From positions 1,584,501 through 1,648,500 of the forward strand of contig NZ_CP022372.1 in NCBI RefSeq assembly GCF_002220095.1: a stretch of 64,000 nucleotides of DNA, written 5' to 3'. Below, piece by piece: positions 1-8,107 of this stretch (its first letter is position 1; each line of letters starts with the position of its first letter). The translations under genes and the position numbers were made by a program. Source of the stretch: Bosea sp. AS-1. GTDB taxonomy: Bacteria > Pseudomonadota > Alphaproteobacteria > Rhizobiales > Beijerinckiaceae. The notes under the pieces were generated by a model. It was not told the origin of the DNA and did no database searches. It saw only the letters and a program-made list of their open reading frames with translations.

Positions 1-42
1 ATTCATCCGCGCGCGCGGCTCAAGACGGTGGGCAGCGTCTAA
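1..42 (+). CDS. C-terminal tail of an unidentified protein (partial)
   Basis: The window opens in a reading frame that ends at a TAA codon at 40-42. It would encode the last 13 residues of a protein (ending LKTVGSV). Nothing in so short a tail identifies a family. The next gene starts 85 bases further on, on the same strand. A second forward frame also stays open here, so this is only the likelier of two readings. Confidence 0.25.
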   Translation: MHPRARLKTVGSV

Positions 43-127
43 TTCACCACCACGCCTCCGGTTTCCACGGCCCCCCGATGCCTGCCGCGCAATGGTCAGC
101 ATGTCGGGCGAACGCTAAGCGACAGCG

Positions 128-1039
128 ATGAGCCGGAATGCCGCCCTCTTCGCCGTGATGTGCCTCGTCTGGGGGCTGACCTGGCTTCCGGTCAAGGTCG
201 GTGCCTCGCATGTGCCGCCGATCTTCCTCGCCGCTGCGCGCTTCTCGCTGGCGGGTGCCCTGATGCTCCTCTGGGCCGGGCGAGACATGCCGAAGGTCCC
301 GAGCGGCGCCTGGCCGCGTCTGATCGGCACGGCGCTGCTGCTCAACACCGTCAATTACAGCCTGTTGTTCTGGGGCACGGCCCATGCGCCGACCGGGCTT
401 GCGGCCATCGTCAACTTTGCGACGATCCCGATCTTCACCTTGCTGGCGAGCCGCGCCATCGAGAAGGAGCGGATCGACGGACGCAAGCTTGCGGCCATCG
501 GTCTCGGCACGGTTGGGCTCGGCTTCCTGTTTGCGACGCGGGCGCTGGGTGGGCTCTCGGTCGTGCAGGGCGATCCGCAGGAAGCGATCGGCCTCGCCGC
601 CGTCGCGGCCGGAACATTGTTCTATTGCACGGGCGCGGTGCTCTCGCGGCCGATCGCCGGCACGATGCCGACATTGACGCTGGCGGGCTGGCAGACGCTG
701 GTGGGCGGCATCGGCCTGTCCGTCGTGTCCTTCGCCATCGAGCCCGTGGGGCGTGCCGACTTCGTCGCGCTGACGCGGTGGCCCGTGCTGCCTTGCGTCG
801 TCTTCCTCATCATCGGCGGCTCGCTGATGGGCTTTACCATCTACATGCGGCTGCTGCGGGACTGGGGCGCCTTCCGGGCTGGTCTTTACGCCTTCGTCAG
901 CCCGGCGATCGCCGTCGGTGTGGGCGTTGCGGTGCTGGACGAGCCTTTCGGACTATCCGAGGCCGTCGGAGCGGTTCTGATGTTCGGCGCGGCGGCGATC
1001 GCGCTGAAGCGCCCGGAGCTGCGGCGCCAGGCCCCTTAG
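128..1039 (+). CDS. DMT-superfamily (EamA) inner-membrane permease
   Basis: A 303-residue, very hydrophobic protein with about ten predicted membrane segments arranged as two EamA repeats. It begins with the typical 'CLVWGLTWLPVKVG' first helix. Family members export or import small metabolites such as amino acids or nucleobases, and the substrate cannot be read from the sequence. The start is the first ATG, and the Shine-Dalgarno match in front of it is weak. The gene converges on the next gene so closely that the two stop codons overlap (TAG on plus, TAA on minus, sharing bases 1037-1038). No terminator hairpin separates them. Confidence 0.85.
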   Translation: MSRNAALFAVMCLVWGLTWLPVKVGASHVPPIFLAAARFSLAGALMLLWAGRDMPKVPSGAWPRLIGTALLLNTVNYSLLFWGTAHAPTGLAAIVNFATIPIFTLLASRAIEKERIDGRKLAAIGLGTVGLGFLFATRALGGLSVVQGDPQEAIGLAAVAAGTLFYCTGAVLSRPIAGTMPTLTLAGWQTLVGGIGLSVVSFAIEPVGRADFVALTRWPVLPCVVFLIIGGSLMGFTIYMRLLRDWGAFRAGLYAFVSPAIAVGVGVAVLDEPFGLSEAVGAVLMFGAAAIALKRPELRRQAP

Positions 1040-2121
1040 GGTGGCGGCGCGATACGCGTGCTGCGCTTGAGCTGGGCGCGCTCGAAGGCGATCACGATCG
1101 GCAGCGAGATCACCAGCGGCAGGATGAGATAGAACAGCCGCCAGATCAGCAGCGCTGCGAAGACGGCAGGGGCCGGCACGCCGGGCATCACCGCCAGGAA
1201 AACGGCCTCCATCACGCCGACGCCGCCCGGGACCTGGCTGAGCAGCCCGGCCGAGAAGGAGAGCAGGAAGGCGCCGAGCACGATCAGGAAGCCCGGATTG
1301 CCCTGTGCCGGCAGGGCGAAATAGATGATCCCGGCTGCACCGCAGAGCTCGAGCGGAGCGGCGAGATACTGCCGCGCAACGATGCGCAGGCGCGGATAGA
1401 TGATCTCGAACTTGCCGATCCTGAGCGGCTTGAAACGGAGCCAGGAGCCGATCGTGTAGAGGGCGACGAAGGCGAGCATGCCGACGCCGACCAACCGCGC
1501 GGTGTTGTCGCTGATCGCGAACCATTTCGACAGCCGTTCCAGCGGATGCAGGATCTGCGGCTCGTAGAGCAGCACGAGGCCCATGAGGAAGATCGTGCCG
1601 AAGGCGAAGGTGAAGGAGCAGAGCGCGATCAGGATGGCGACGTCCGCGGCGGTCAGGCCCTTCGCCGTATAAGCCCGGTAGCGCACCATTCCGCCCGAGA
1701 AGACCGAGGCGCCGATATTGTGCGACAGCGCATAGGTCACGAAGGAGCAGAGTGAGATGTAGAGCCAGGAGATGCCCTTCTCCTTGCCCAGATGCATCAG
1801 GGCGATGCGATCGTACCAGGCCAGTGCCGCATAGGCGACAAGCGTGGCGAGCGCTGCGTGGAAGAAGGCCTCGGGCGGGATCACCGCGATCTTGTGGCCG
1901 ATGCGGTGGGCGATGATCTTGATGCTCTGCCAGAGATTGGCGTTCTGGAGCAGGGCCTCGATGGTGGCGTCCGAGCCGGCCTCGGCCTTGAGCTTGCTCC
2001 ACAACAGCTCGACGGACCAGACGACCGCGACGAGCCCGATGATCGGCCAGAGGTAATCGAGATAGCGCTTCATGAAGGCCGCGAAACGGAAGGATTCTGA
2101 CAGGGCTTTGAACGGGCCCAC
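1036..2121 (-). CDS. LPG-synthase-type (UPF0104/YbhN-like) integral membrane protein
   Basis: A 361-residue polytopic membrane protein of the 'lysylphosphatidylglycerol synthase TM region' family. This is the flippase-like membrane domain of MprF found alone, without the aminoacyl-transferase domain. The conserved 'LSHNIGASVFSGGMVRYRAY' block and a later 'LLSQVPGGVGVMEAVFLAVMP' block are the family hallmarks (roughly residues 140-165 and 265-290). Related proteins are thought to move lipids across the inner membrane, but the substrate here is unknown. The start is a GTG with GGTG five bases upstream. An ATG at 2073 (MKRYLDYLWP) is an alternative. The gene converges on the DMT permease gene. 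Confidence 0.82.
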   Translation of the reverse strand: MGPFKALSESFRFAAFMKRYLDYLWPIIGLVAVVWSVELLWSKLKAEAGSDATIEALLQNANLWQSIKIIAHRIGHKIAVIPPEAFFHAALATLVAYAALAWYDRIALMHLGKEKGISWLYISLCSFVTYALSHNIGASVFSGGMVRYRAYTAKGLTAADVAILIALCSFTFAFGTIFLMGLVLLYEPQILHPLERLSKWFAISDNTARLVGVGMLAFVALYTIGSWLRFKPLRIGKFEIIYPRLRIVARQYLAAPLELCGAAGIIYFALPAQGNPGFLIVLGAFLLSFSAGLLSQVPGGVGVMEAVFLAVMPGVPAPAVFAALLIWRLFYLILPLVISLPIVIAFERAQLKRSTRIAPPP

Positions 2122-2214
2122 GTCGTCACCGCAGCGGCGCGAACCTTACGTCCTCTTGCCAGCGAGAACGGTCGAGGGCAAGCGGCGTTGCCGCCGCCTG
2201 CCGGTTGGATGCGA

Positions 2215-2592
2215 CTATTTGCCGTTTTTCTTCAGCCATTCACGCATCTGCGCGACCTCCTTCTCCTGGTCGCGGATGACGGCTTCGGCAAGCTTGCGGA
2301 TTTCCGGATCCTTGCCATGGGCCAGAACGACCTTGGCCATGTCGATGGCACCTTGGTGATGCGGGATCATGCCACGCACGAAATCGGCATCGGCATCACC
2401 GGAATAGGTGATGTCCATGTCCTTGTGCATCTTCCCGTTGGCTTCTTTGAAGGCCTTGGTCGACGCATTGTCCGTGCTGGCCCCGTCCATCTTCATGGTG
2501 CCGCCGCCGTGGCCCTGGTGCTGGGCCAGAGCCGGCCCGGCAAAGACGGCCGCAAGCGCGAGCGCGGCGAGGGAGGTCCTGAAAAGGTTCAT
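2215..2592 (-). CDS. Secreted DUF305 protein
   Basis: A 125-residue protein with a clear signal peptide (MNLFRTSLAALALAAVFAGPALA, cut after ALA) followed by a Met/His-rich linker and one DUF305 (ferritin-like four-helix) domain. The domain carries the hallmark 'FVRGMIPHHQGAIDMA'. DUF305 proteins are periplasmic and often sit with copper-resistance genes. A metal-binding role is likely but not proven. The ATG at 2592 is chosen because the signal peptide begins there and AGGA lies about nine bases upstream. The frame is open further upstream but has no coding character. The next gene upstream on the same strand also encodes a small exported, metal-ligand-rich protein. Confidence 0.88.
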   Translation of the reverse strand: MNLFRTSLAALALAAVFAGPALAQHQGHGGGTMKMDGASTDNASTKAFKEANGKMHKDMDITYSGDADADFVRGMIPHHQGAIDMAKVVLAHGKDPEIRKLAEAVIRDQEKEVAQMREWLKKNGK

Positions 2593-2663
2593 TGTTCGAA
2601 TTCCTGTGAGAATGCATGGCGGCTCGCACCGGAAACGGTGTCTGAAACCGCCTCGAAAAGGGT

Positions 2664-3104
2664 TCAGCCGTGTGCCGACGCGGCTCGCGGCGGCGGCTTT
2701 GCCGGCTCGGGCGAGAGGCCGGAGAGCGGTTCGGCCCATGCAAGTGCAGGGCGGGACCAGAGGATCGCCCGTGGAGGCAGGGCGACCGCAGGCGCCTCGG
2801 CGATCAGGCCGCAGCCGATGGCGCAGCAGAGCGGCATGGCGGAGCCTGGGTGCCCGTGGGACTTGGGTGCCGGCCGGTGGCAGGGCGCTGCCTCCGCGTG
2901 GCCGCCCGCTGTCGCGAGTGCCATGCCGGGCGGTGGCGCCTCATGCCCATGGGAGGCCATCGCAGGGAACTTCATCAACGACGCGGCGAGGGTCGCATGA
3001 GGAATGACGGCGAGGCACATCGCCAGAAACATGAACAGCGCACGCAGCCGCTGCCTGCTCCTGCGCCACCGACCCGGCGGCGATATGCTTATGCCATGCG
3101 TCAT
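2664..3104 (-). CDS. Small exported His/Cys-containing hypothetical protein
   Basis: A 146-residue protein I do not recognise. From the ATG at 3104 (MTHGISISPPG) it has an Arg-rich N-end, a hydrophobic segment (LRALFMFLAMCLAVIPHATLAA) that looks like a signal peptide, and then a His/Met/Pro-rich stretch (MASHGHEAPPPGMALA, PCHRPAPKSHGHPG). A hydrophobic 'MPLCCAIGCGLIAEAP' segment with three cysteines follows. The rest is Ala/Pro-rich. The His, Met and Cys content, and the DUF305 gene 71 bases downstream, suggest a metal (possibly copper) connection. That is inference only. The frame continues upstream to 3338 without any sign of coding. Confidence 0.5.
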   Translation of the reverse strand: MTHGISISPPGRWRRSRQRLRALFMFLAMCLAVIPHATLAASLMKFPAMASHGHEAPPPGMALATAGGHAEAAPCHRPAPKSHGHPGSAMPLCCAIGCGLIAEAPAVALPPRAILWSRPALAWAEPLSGLSPEPAKPPPRAASAHG

Positions 3105-3135
3105 CGCGCGATGATCTTTCCACCCGGATCGTGTC

Positions 3136-3789
3136 ATGATCGCGGCAGACTCAACCGACTTTCGGACCAGCCTCTTGCCGCAGACTCTGACCATCAGCCT
3201 CACGGGTATCACGGACCTGCCACCCGGCAAGATCGCCGCGGTCGTCACGTCGCTCGAAATGCACGCGCCACCTCCGGAGCGGCCCGACCCTCCCGGGGTC
3301 GAGGGCTTTACGCTGGAACCGATGGATGGCCGCGACACCGAGCGCTATCTGGCTCTCTATCGGCTGCTTGGCGAGCGCTGGATGTGGTTCAGCCGTCTGG
3401 TGAAGCCGCGCGCGGAACTCGAGGCGATCCTGACGGATCCAGCCGTCGCGCTATACGCCGCACGCTACCAGGGGCGGGATGTCGGGTTGCTGGAACTCGA
3501 TTTCCGTGTGTCGGGCGAGGCAGAGCTCGCCTTCTTCGGGCTTGACGAACCGGTGCTCGGCAAGGGGGCGGGGCGCTGGCTGATGAACCGGGCGCAGGCC
3601 CTGGCCTGGGCGAAGCCGATCTCGCGCTTCTGGGTGCATACCTGCACCATCGACCACCAAGGTGCGGTGGAATTCTACCAGCGCTCCGGCTTCAAGATCT
3701 TCAAGCGCAGCATCGAAGTCGACGACGACCCGCGGCTGGCAGGCAAGATGCGCCTCGATTCGGTGCCGCACCATCCAGTCGTCACCTGA
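3136..3789 (+). CDS. GNAT-family N-acetyltransferase
   Basis: A 217-residue protein with a C-terminal GNAT fold. The acetyl-CoA binding loop appears as 'VLGKGAGRWLMNRA' (about residues 136-149), followed by a 'AVEFYQRSGFKIFKRS' terminal block typical of the family. The N-terminal 60 residues (ITDLPPGKIAAVVTSLEM) precede the catalytic fold and look like a conserved part of this subfamily rather than a mis-set start. The acceptor substrate is unknown. The gene diverges from the His-rich secreted protein gene by 31 bases and ends before a strong hairpin at 3801-3834. Confidence 0.85.
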   Translation: MIAADSTDFRTSLLPQTLTISLTGITDLPPGKIAAVVTSLEMHAPPPERPDPPGVEGFTLEPMDGRDTERYLALYRLLGERWMWFSRLVKPRAELEAILTDPAVALYAARYQGRDVGLLELDFRVSGEAELAFFGLDEPVLGKGAGRWLMNRAQALAWAKPISRFWVHTCTIDHQGAVEFYQRSGFKIFKRSIEVDDDPRLAGKMRLDSVPHHPVVT

Positions 3790-3800
3790 CGGGCTGAACG

Positions 3801-3834
3801 GAAAAGGCGGAAGCCCTGGAGCTTCCGCCTTTTC
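3801..3834. terminator. Bidirectional Rho-independent terminator
   Basis: A perfect 14-bp inverted repeat, GAAAAGGCGGAAGC / GCTTCCGCCTTTTC, with a six-base loop (CCTGGA). The A-rich and T-rich ends of the arms supply the U tract in both directions. It sits between the convergent acetyltransferase and fliJ genes and would end both transcripts. Confidence 0.88.
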
Positions 3835-3856
3835 GATGGGATTGCCGAAAGGAGGC

Positions 3857-4261
3857 TCAGGCGCGGGAGCGCAGCCCGATCGCGTCCATGGTCGCCTGGT
3901 CGCGGGCGGCTTCCGCCGCACGCTCCGAGGCACGTTCGCGATCGTCGAGGATCTCGACCTTCTTCATTTCCTCGAAGGCCTCCTGCAACTCGGCCTTGGC
4001 CTCGTCGAGCTGGCCCTGCAGGTTGTCGGCCGACTGGCGCAGGTTGTCGCGACGGCCGAGCGCCGCCTTGGCATAGGTCGGGTAAGCGAAATGCGCGGGA
4101 TCCGTGATCCCGGCGCGGGCCTCCTCCGACTGAATTTCCCGATCGAGATCGTTCGCCATCCGATGGAAATCGGCGATCATCATCTCGATCTGGCTCACCC
4201 GCCGACGTTTCTCGTCGACCTGGAAGCGCTTCAGCCGCAGAAGCGTCTCTCGCGACTTCAT
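3857..4261 (-). CDS. fliJ: Flagellar export chaperone FliJ
   Basis: A 134-residue protein that is almost entirely charged and helical. It begins 'MKSRETLLRLKRFQVDEKRR', the FliJ N-terminus, and continues as a long coiled coil. FliJ is the soluble stalk of the flagellar type III export ATPase. It binds FliI and FlhA and helps cycle export chaperones at the inner membrane. Length is normal for the family (about 130-150). In Caulobacter and many relatives fliJ directly follows fliI. Here fliI lies 2.1 kb away, with an opposite-strand permease gene and a small secreted-protein gene between them, so fliJ must have its own promoter in 4262-4489. Confidence 0.85.
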   Translation of the reverse strand: MKSRETLLRLKRFQVDEKRRRVSQIEMMIADFHRMANDLDREIQSEEARAGITDPAHFAYPTYAKAALGRRDNLRQSADNLQGQLDEAKAELQEAFEEMKKVEILDDRERASERAAEAARDQATMDAIGLRSRA

Positions 4262-4489
4262 GTCGTTTTCAACTCCTGATCACGCATTGGTCGCGACCGA
4301 CCCCTCGGCCAACAACCGGAAAACTCCGCGAGACGGCGTCACAATGGCGCAAGGAGGTTGACCGTTCCTTACCGCAAAGGGCTGCTTTTTCTGCATGTTC
4401 AGATCGCGTCCGCTCTGCTGCCGCGAGCTGTCGGGATGATCTAGTGAGATTCAGGCAGCCAACTGGCCGTTCCTCGCGGATTCTTCGCC

Positions 4490-5725
4490 TTGTTCTTCTC
4501 ACAGCGCTTTTCCGGCCATGGCCCCCTGCTTTGCGGGCTGGTTCTGACGCGGCTCATCGGCTGGGGGACGACGTTCTACTCGCCATCGGTGCTGGTCCAG
4601 GCGCTCGACCGGGAGCTCAAGCTCAATGCCGAGATCGTCTTCGGCGGCATCACGATCCTGCTCGTGACGGGCGCACTGGTCGCGCCGGCGATCGGACGCG
4701 TCCTGGATCGGGAGGGGACACGTCGCTCGATGTGCGTCGGCGCGATCATCTGTGCGCTCGGTTTCGTGGTGCTGGCGCTGGCGCAGGGGCCGGTGAGCTA
4801 TCTGGCGAGCTGGTTCGTGATCGGGCTCGGCCACGCGATGTCGCTCGCCAATGTCGGCAACGTCACCGTGGCGCAGCTCATGGGCGAGCGGACGCGCCGC
4901 GTCATCGGCCTGATGATGCTGGTGACCGGGCTCGCCTCCAGCCTGTTCTGGCCGCTGACGGCAATATTGATGGATGCTTTCGGCTGGCGCACGACAGTGT
5001 TCATCTTCGCGGCGATGCAGATCATCATCGTGCTGCCGATCTATGCCGCCGTGCCGCGCTATCGGGGGCACCCGACGCCAAGCGAGGGCACACCGATGCC
5101 GATATCCGCTGCCGAGACCGGGCGGGTCGCGCCGGGGCAGCGGCGTCTCGCGTTCTGGCTGACGGCCTTCGCCTTTTCCGCCAGTGGCCTGGTCTCCTGG
5201 GGCCTGCCGCTACACTTGATCACGCTCTTCCAGGAGGGCGGGCTGACGCAGGCCGAGGCCGTCTGGATCGCGACCCTGGGCGGCCCGGCGACCATCGCCG
5301 CCCGCGCGATCGACGCCACCCTTGGAGAGAGGCTGCCGGTCGAGCGCGTTGCTCTCTTCGGCCTTCTGCTCGGGCCGCTCTGCTGTCTGATGCTACCTTT
5401 CCTGCCGATGGGGCTCGCGGCGGCAGGACTCTTCGTCGTGCTGCTCAACGCGGCGCTCGGCGTGATCTCGGTGGCGCGAGCGACACTGCCGCTGTCCCTG
5501 TTCGGACGGCGGGGCTTTGCCGTGATGCTGGGCCAGCTCACCGTGCCGCAGAACATCGCCTTTGCGGCGGCACCGCTGCTTTTCGCAGTGCTGATCGAGC
5601 GCCTCGGAGCCGACAGGACGCTGCTCGTCTCGGCCGCGATCCAGTTTCTCGGCTTCTTCGCCATGCTCGCGCTGGTCCGGGTGCTGAGCAGGGGAAACGA
5701 CGCGCACGCGCCGGCCGGGCAGTGA
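4490..5725 (+). CDS. Major facilitator superfamily permease
   Basis: A 411-residue protein with about twelve hydrophobic segments and an MFS loop-2/3 motif (GRVLDREGTRRSM, about residues 69-81). The central cytoplasmic loop lies around residues 190-220. The substrate cannot be predicted. The start is a TTG. In-frame TAG and TGA codons at 4442-4447 rule out a start far upstream, and no ATG or GTG occurs early in the frame, so TTG at 4490 is the best candidate. The gene lies on the strand opposite to fliI and fliJ and separates them. Confidence 0.8.
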   Translation: MFFSQRFSGHGPLLCGLVLTRLIGWGTTFYSPSVLVQALDRELKLNAEIVFGGITILLVTGALVAPAIGRVLDREGTRRSMCVGAIICALGFVVLALAQGPVSYLASWFVIGLGHAMSLANVGNVTVAQLMGERTRRVIGLMMLVTGLASSLFWPLTAILMDAFGWRTTVFIFAAMQIIIVLPIYAAVPRYRGHPTPSEGTPMPISAAETGRVAPGQRRLAFWLTAFAFSASGLVSWGLPLHLITLFQEGGLTQAEAVWIATLGGPATIAARAIDATLGERLPVERVALFGLLLGPLCCLMLPFLPMGLAAAGLFVVLLNAALGVISVARATLPLSLFGRRGFAVMLGQLTVPQNIAFAAAPLLFAVLIERLGADRTLLVSAAIQFLGFFAMLALVRVLSRGNDAHAPAGQ

Positions 5726-5773
5726 CCGGAGTTTACCGGACCGGCGGGCGGTTCCTGACCGCGACGGGCTGAT

Positions 5774-6247
5774 CTATCTCAGCTCGATTTTCACGACATC
5801 GCGCACCGCCCGCGCGCCGCGCTTGTCTCCAGGCGCGACGAGCCGCCATTCCTGCTCAAGCGGCTTGCCGTCGATCGCGGTCACCAGCATCAGTGGCAGG
5901 TTGCCGAAATCCGGATGGATCTCGCCGATGGAGAACGCGATGCGGTAACCGTCCTTGGCGTTGACGAGGATGGTTCTGCCGAGCTGGGCCTTGAGATCGA
6001 GGCCGTCGAGGGCCTTGTTCGCCTGCAGGACCTCCCAGAGCAATACGCCCTTGTAACGCGCCGTCGACGGCCCTTTCGAGGTGGCGAAGGTGACGTCGCG
6101 CTCGACGACCGGCAGGTTTGCCACTGTCCGAGGTGACACGGTGACAGCGCCCGGCCCGGCGCCGCTCAACTGCAAGGCCGGTTCCGTGGCCTGCAACGCT
6201 GCCGCGCCCAGAAACATGACCAACAGGATCAGCAAAAAGCGCCGCAT
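5774..6247 (-). CDS. Secreted protein with a truncated sulfite-oxidase (Moco-binding) fold, no cysteine
   Basis: A 157-residue protein with a signal peptide (MRRFLLILLVMFLGAAALQA) and a single domain resembling the oxidoreductase molybdopterin-binding fold. The similar features are 'YKGVLLWEVLQ', 'VNAKDGYRIAFSIGEI' and a terminal 'EWRLVAPGDKRGARAVRDV', like the end of YedY/SUOX domains. It has no cysteine at all, so it lacks the thiolate that holds molybdenum in true SUOX-family enzymes and is unlikely to be a standard molybdoenzyme. The start at 6247 has GGAGG eight bases upstream. It lies between fliI and fliJ on their strand. Confidence 0.7.
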   Translation of the reverse strand: MRRFLLILLVMFLGAAALQATEPALQLSGAGPGAVTVSPRTVANLPVVERDVTFATSKGPSTARYKGVLLWEVLQANKALDGLDLKAQLGRTILVNAKDGYRIAFSIGEIHPDFGNLPLMLVTAIDGKPLEQEWRLVAPGDKRGARAVRDVVKIELR

Positions 6248-6340
6248 CGAACCATACCTCCGCAAGTCCGAAGACCGTAGCACGCTAGTGCGCGGCCGGG
6301 TGCGGCCGCTTTTCTTCCTGAGGTTGCCGTGTCGCCGTGC

Positions 6341-7687
6341 TCAGACGCCGTCGCTCATGATCGTCGCGAGGCGGGCATAGCTCTCGGGCAGGGAGGTGGC
6401 ATCGTCCTTGGCCTGCTTGAGGAAGGCTTCCAGCGCGGGGTTGAGGCGGATCGCCTCGTCGACCTCGGCGGAGGCGCCCTGGCGATAGGCACCGAGCCGG
6501 ATCAACTCCTCCATGTCGGCATAGGTCGCGAGCGTGGCGCGGGCCTTCTGCACGATGGGGTAATAGGCCGGGTCGCATGAGCGCGGCATGGTGCGCGAGA
6601 CCGATTTCAGGATGTTGATCGCCGGATAGCGGCCGCGCTCGGCGATGGAGCGTTCCATCACGATATGGCCGTCGAGGATGCCGCGCACCGCGTCGGCGAC
6701 CGGCTCGTCATGGTCGCCGCCGTCGACCAGCACGGTGAAGAGCCCGGTGATGGCCCCGTCTTCAGTGCCCGGTCCGGCGCGCTCCAAAAGGCGCGGCAGC
6801 TCGGCGAAGACGGTGGGGGTATAGCCCTTGGTGGTCGGCGGCTCGCCGGCCGCCAGACCGATCTCGCGCATCGCCATGGCGAAGCGGGTGACGGAATCCA
6901 TCAGGCACATCACCTGCAGGCCGCGGTCCCGGAAATATTCGGCGAGCGTCAGCGTAGTGAGCGCCGCCTGCTTGCGCATCAGGGCGGGCTCGTCCGAGGT
7001 CGCCACGACCACGATCGAGCGGGCGAGGCCCTCCGGCCCCAGGTCTTCCTGCAGGAACTCCTGTACCTCGCGGCCGCGCTCGCCGACGAGGCCGATGATG
7101 TTGACGTCGGCGCGGGCGTAGCGAGCCAGCATCGAGAGCAGTACGGATTTGCCGACGCCTGAACCGGCGAAGATGCCCATGCGCTGGCCGAGGCAGCAGG
7201 TCAGGAAGGCGTTGAGCGCACGCACGCCGAGGTCGAGCGGCTTGCCGACGCGGCGGCGTGCATGAGCCGGGGGCGGGTCGTTGCGGAAGGCATAGAGGGT
7301 GTCGCCCTGCGGCAGCGGTGGGCCGCCATCGACCGGCCGGCCGAGCGCATCGACAACGCGTCCGAGCCAGGCGGAGGTCGGCGAGAGACCTGGCTGGACT
7401 CGGTCGACATAGGCGGGGCAGCCGCGGCGCACGCCGTCGAGCCCGCCGAAGGGCATGACCAGTGCCTTTTCCCCGGAAAAGCCGACGACCTCGCAGGGCA
7501 CGCGGGTTCCGGGAGCGATCTCGATGCCGACCCGGCCTCCGAGGCTCATCGCACCGATCGGCCCGGCGACCTCGACCAGAAGCCCGCGAACGCCGATGAC
7601 GCGACCATAAACCGTCGATCCGTCGAGTCCCTCGATGGCCGAGACTAGGGCGGAAAGACGTTCAGTGCCGTGGGAGGGGTGATTCAT
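6341..7687 (-). CDS. fliI: Flagellar type III export ATPase FliI
   Basis: A 448-residue F1-beta-like ATPase that energises export of flagellar axial proteins at the cytoplasmic face of the basal body. The Walker A loop ([15 protein letters not shown], about residue 175) is intact. So are a Walker B-type strand ([23 protein letters not shown]) and the family block '[25 protein letters not shown]'. The length matches FliI (about 440-450). The C-terminal helical bundle ends normally at LATIMSDGV. It diverges from ctrA across 420 bases. Its usual partner fliJ is displaced to 3857-4261. Confidence 0.95.
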   Translation of the reverse strand: MNHPSHGTERLSALVSAIEGLDGSTVYGRVIGVRGLLVEVAGPIGAMSLGGRVGIEIAPGTRVPCEVVGFSGEKALVMPFGGLDGVRRGCPAYVDRVQPGLSPTSAWLGRVVDALGRPVDGGPPLPQGDTLYAFRNDPPPAHARRRVGKPLDLGVRALNAFLTCCLGQRMGIFAGSGVGKSVLLSMLARYARADVNIIGLVGERGREVQEFLQEDLGPEGLARSIVVVATSDEPALMRKQAALTTLTLAEYFRDRGLQVMCLMDSVTRFAMAMREIGLAAGEPPTTKGYTPTVFAELPRLLERAGPGTEDGAITGLFTVLVDGGDHDEPVADAVRGILDGHIVMERSIAERGRYPAINILKSVSRTMPRSCDPAYYPIVQKARATLATYADMEELIRLGAYRQGASAEVDEAIRLNPALEAFLKQAKDDATSLPESYARLATIMSDGV

Positions 7688-8107
7688 GCGTTGGCTGCGT
7701 CCGGATCGGTCAGTCGGCAGGCGCCGACAGGGCCTGTGGGAAATTGGTAAGGGTTCCTAACAAATTGCGTTCATTTACCGGTCGTTAAGCTCTGTGGTTA
7801 AGACTGTGGTTCGAGGCCAGCGCGTGTCATAGGGCTATTTCGCCCCTGTTTCCCGCAATGGCTTCCGCGAAACGGCGTTTTCGCGGAGGAGTGCCTGCCG
7901 ATCCGTGTCAAATTCGACTCACCTCGACAAGGATCGTTCACTTTCTCCAAGGAAGCGCTTGCGCTCGGGAATCACGGTTTGTTAACCAATTCACCGTAGC
8001 GTGTCGCGTGGCGTTTCATTGGGCAAGTGCGTCGTCGTCCGGGGCCGGGCTGGCCCGGGCGAGTCAAGCGATCAACCTGCCCTGCGGGCGAAATTGGGGA
8101 CGTGGAC
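7688..8107. promoter_or_regulatory. Divergent fliI / ctrA control region
   Basis: A 420-base non-coding stretch between divergent fliI and ctrA that must hold both promoters. It is locally AT-richer than its surroundings around 7740-7805 and 7975-7995. It contains several TTAA half-sites (7785-7788, 7798-7801, 7980-7983), but none has the exact TTAA-N7-TTAA spacing of a classical CtrA box; the closest pair is nine bases apart. CcrM-type GANTC sites occur at 7681-7685 (inside the fliI start), 7916-7920 and 8061-8065. Promoter elements themselves cannot be assigned by eye. Confidence 0.5.

Noticed and set aside
160..1755. A 531-residue forward frame across the DMT gene and antisense to the LPG-synthase-like gene
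   Set aside because: Its composition is Arg/Ala/Gly-rich low complexity, it crosses the boundary of two good genes, and it has no motif.
4269..4502. 77-residue minus-strand frame upstream of fliJ
   Set aside because: It is Arg-rich with no codon bias and overlaps the MFS start. It is more likely the fliJ promoter region.
6292..6313. Hairpin GCGGCC-N6-GGCCGC followed by TTTTC after fliI
   Set aside because: The T run is on the strand opposite to the flanking genes, so it would not terminate fliI. The stem is short and CG repeats are common here.
7785..7801. Possible CtrA box (TTAA...TTAA) before ctrA
   Set aside because: The spacing is nine bases, not seven. It is reported only as half-sites in the control region.
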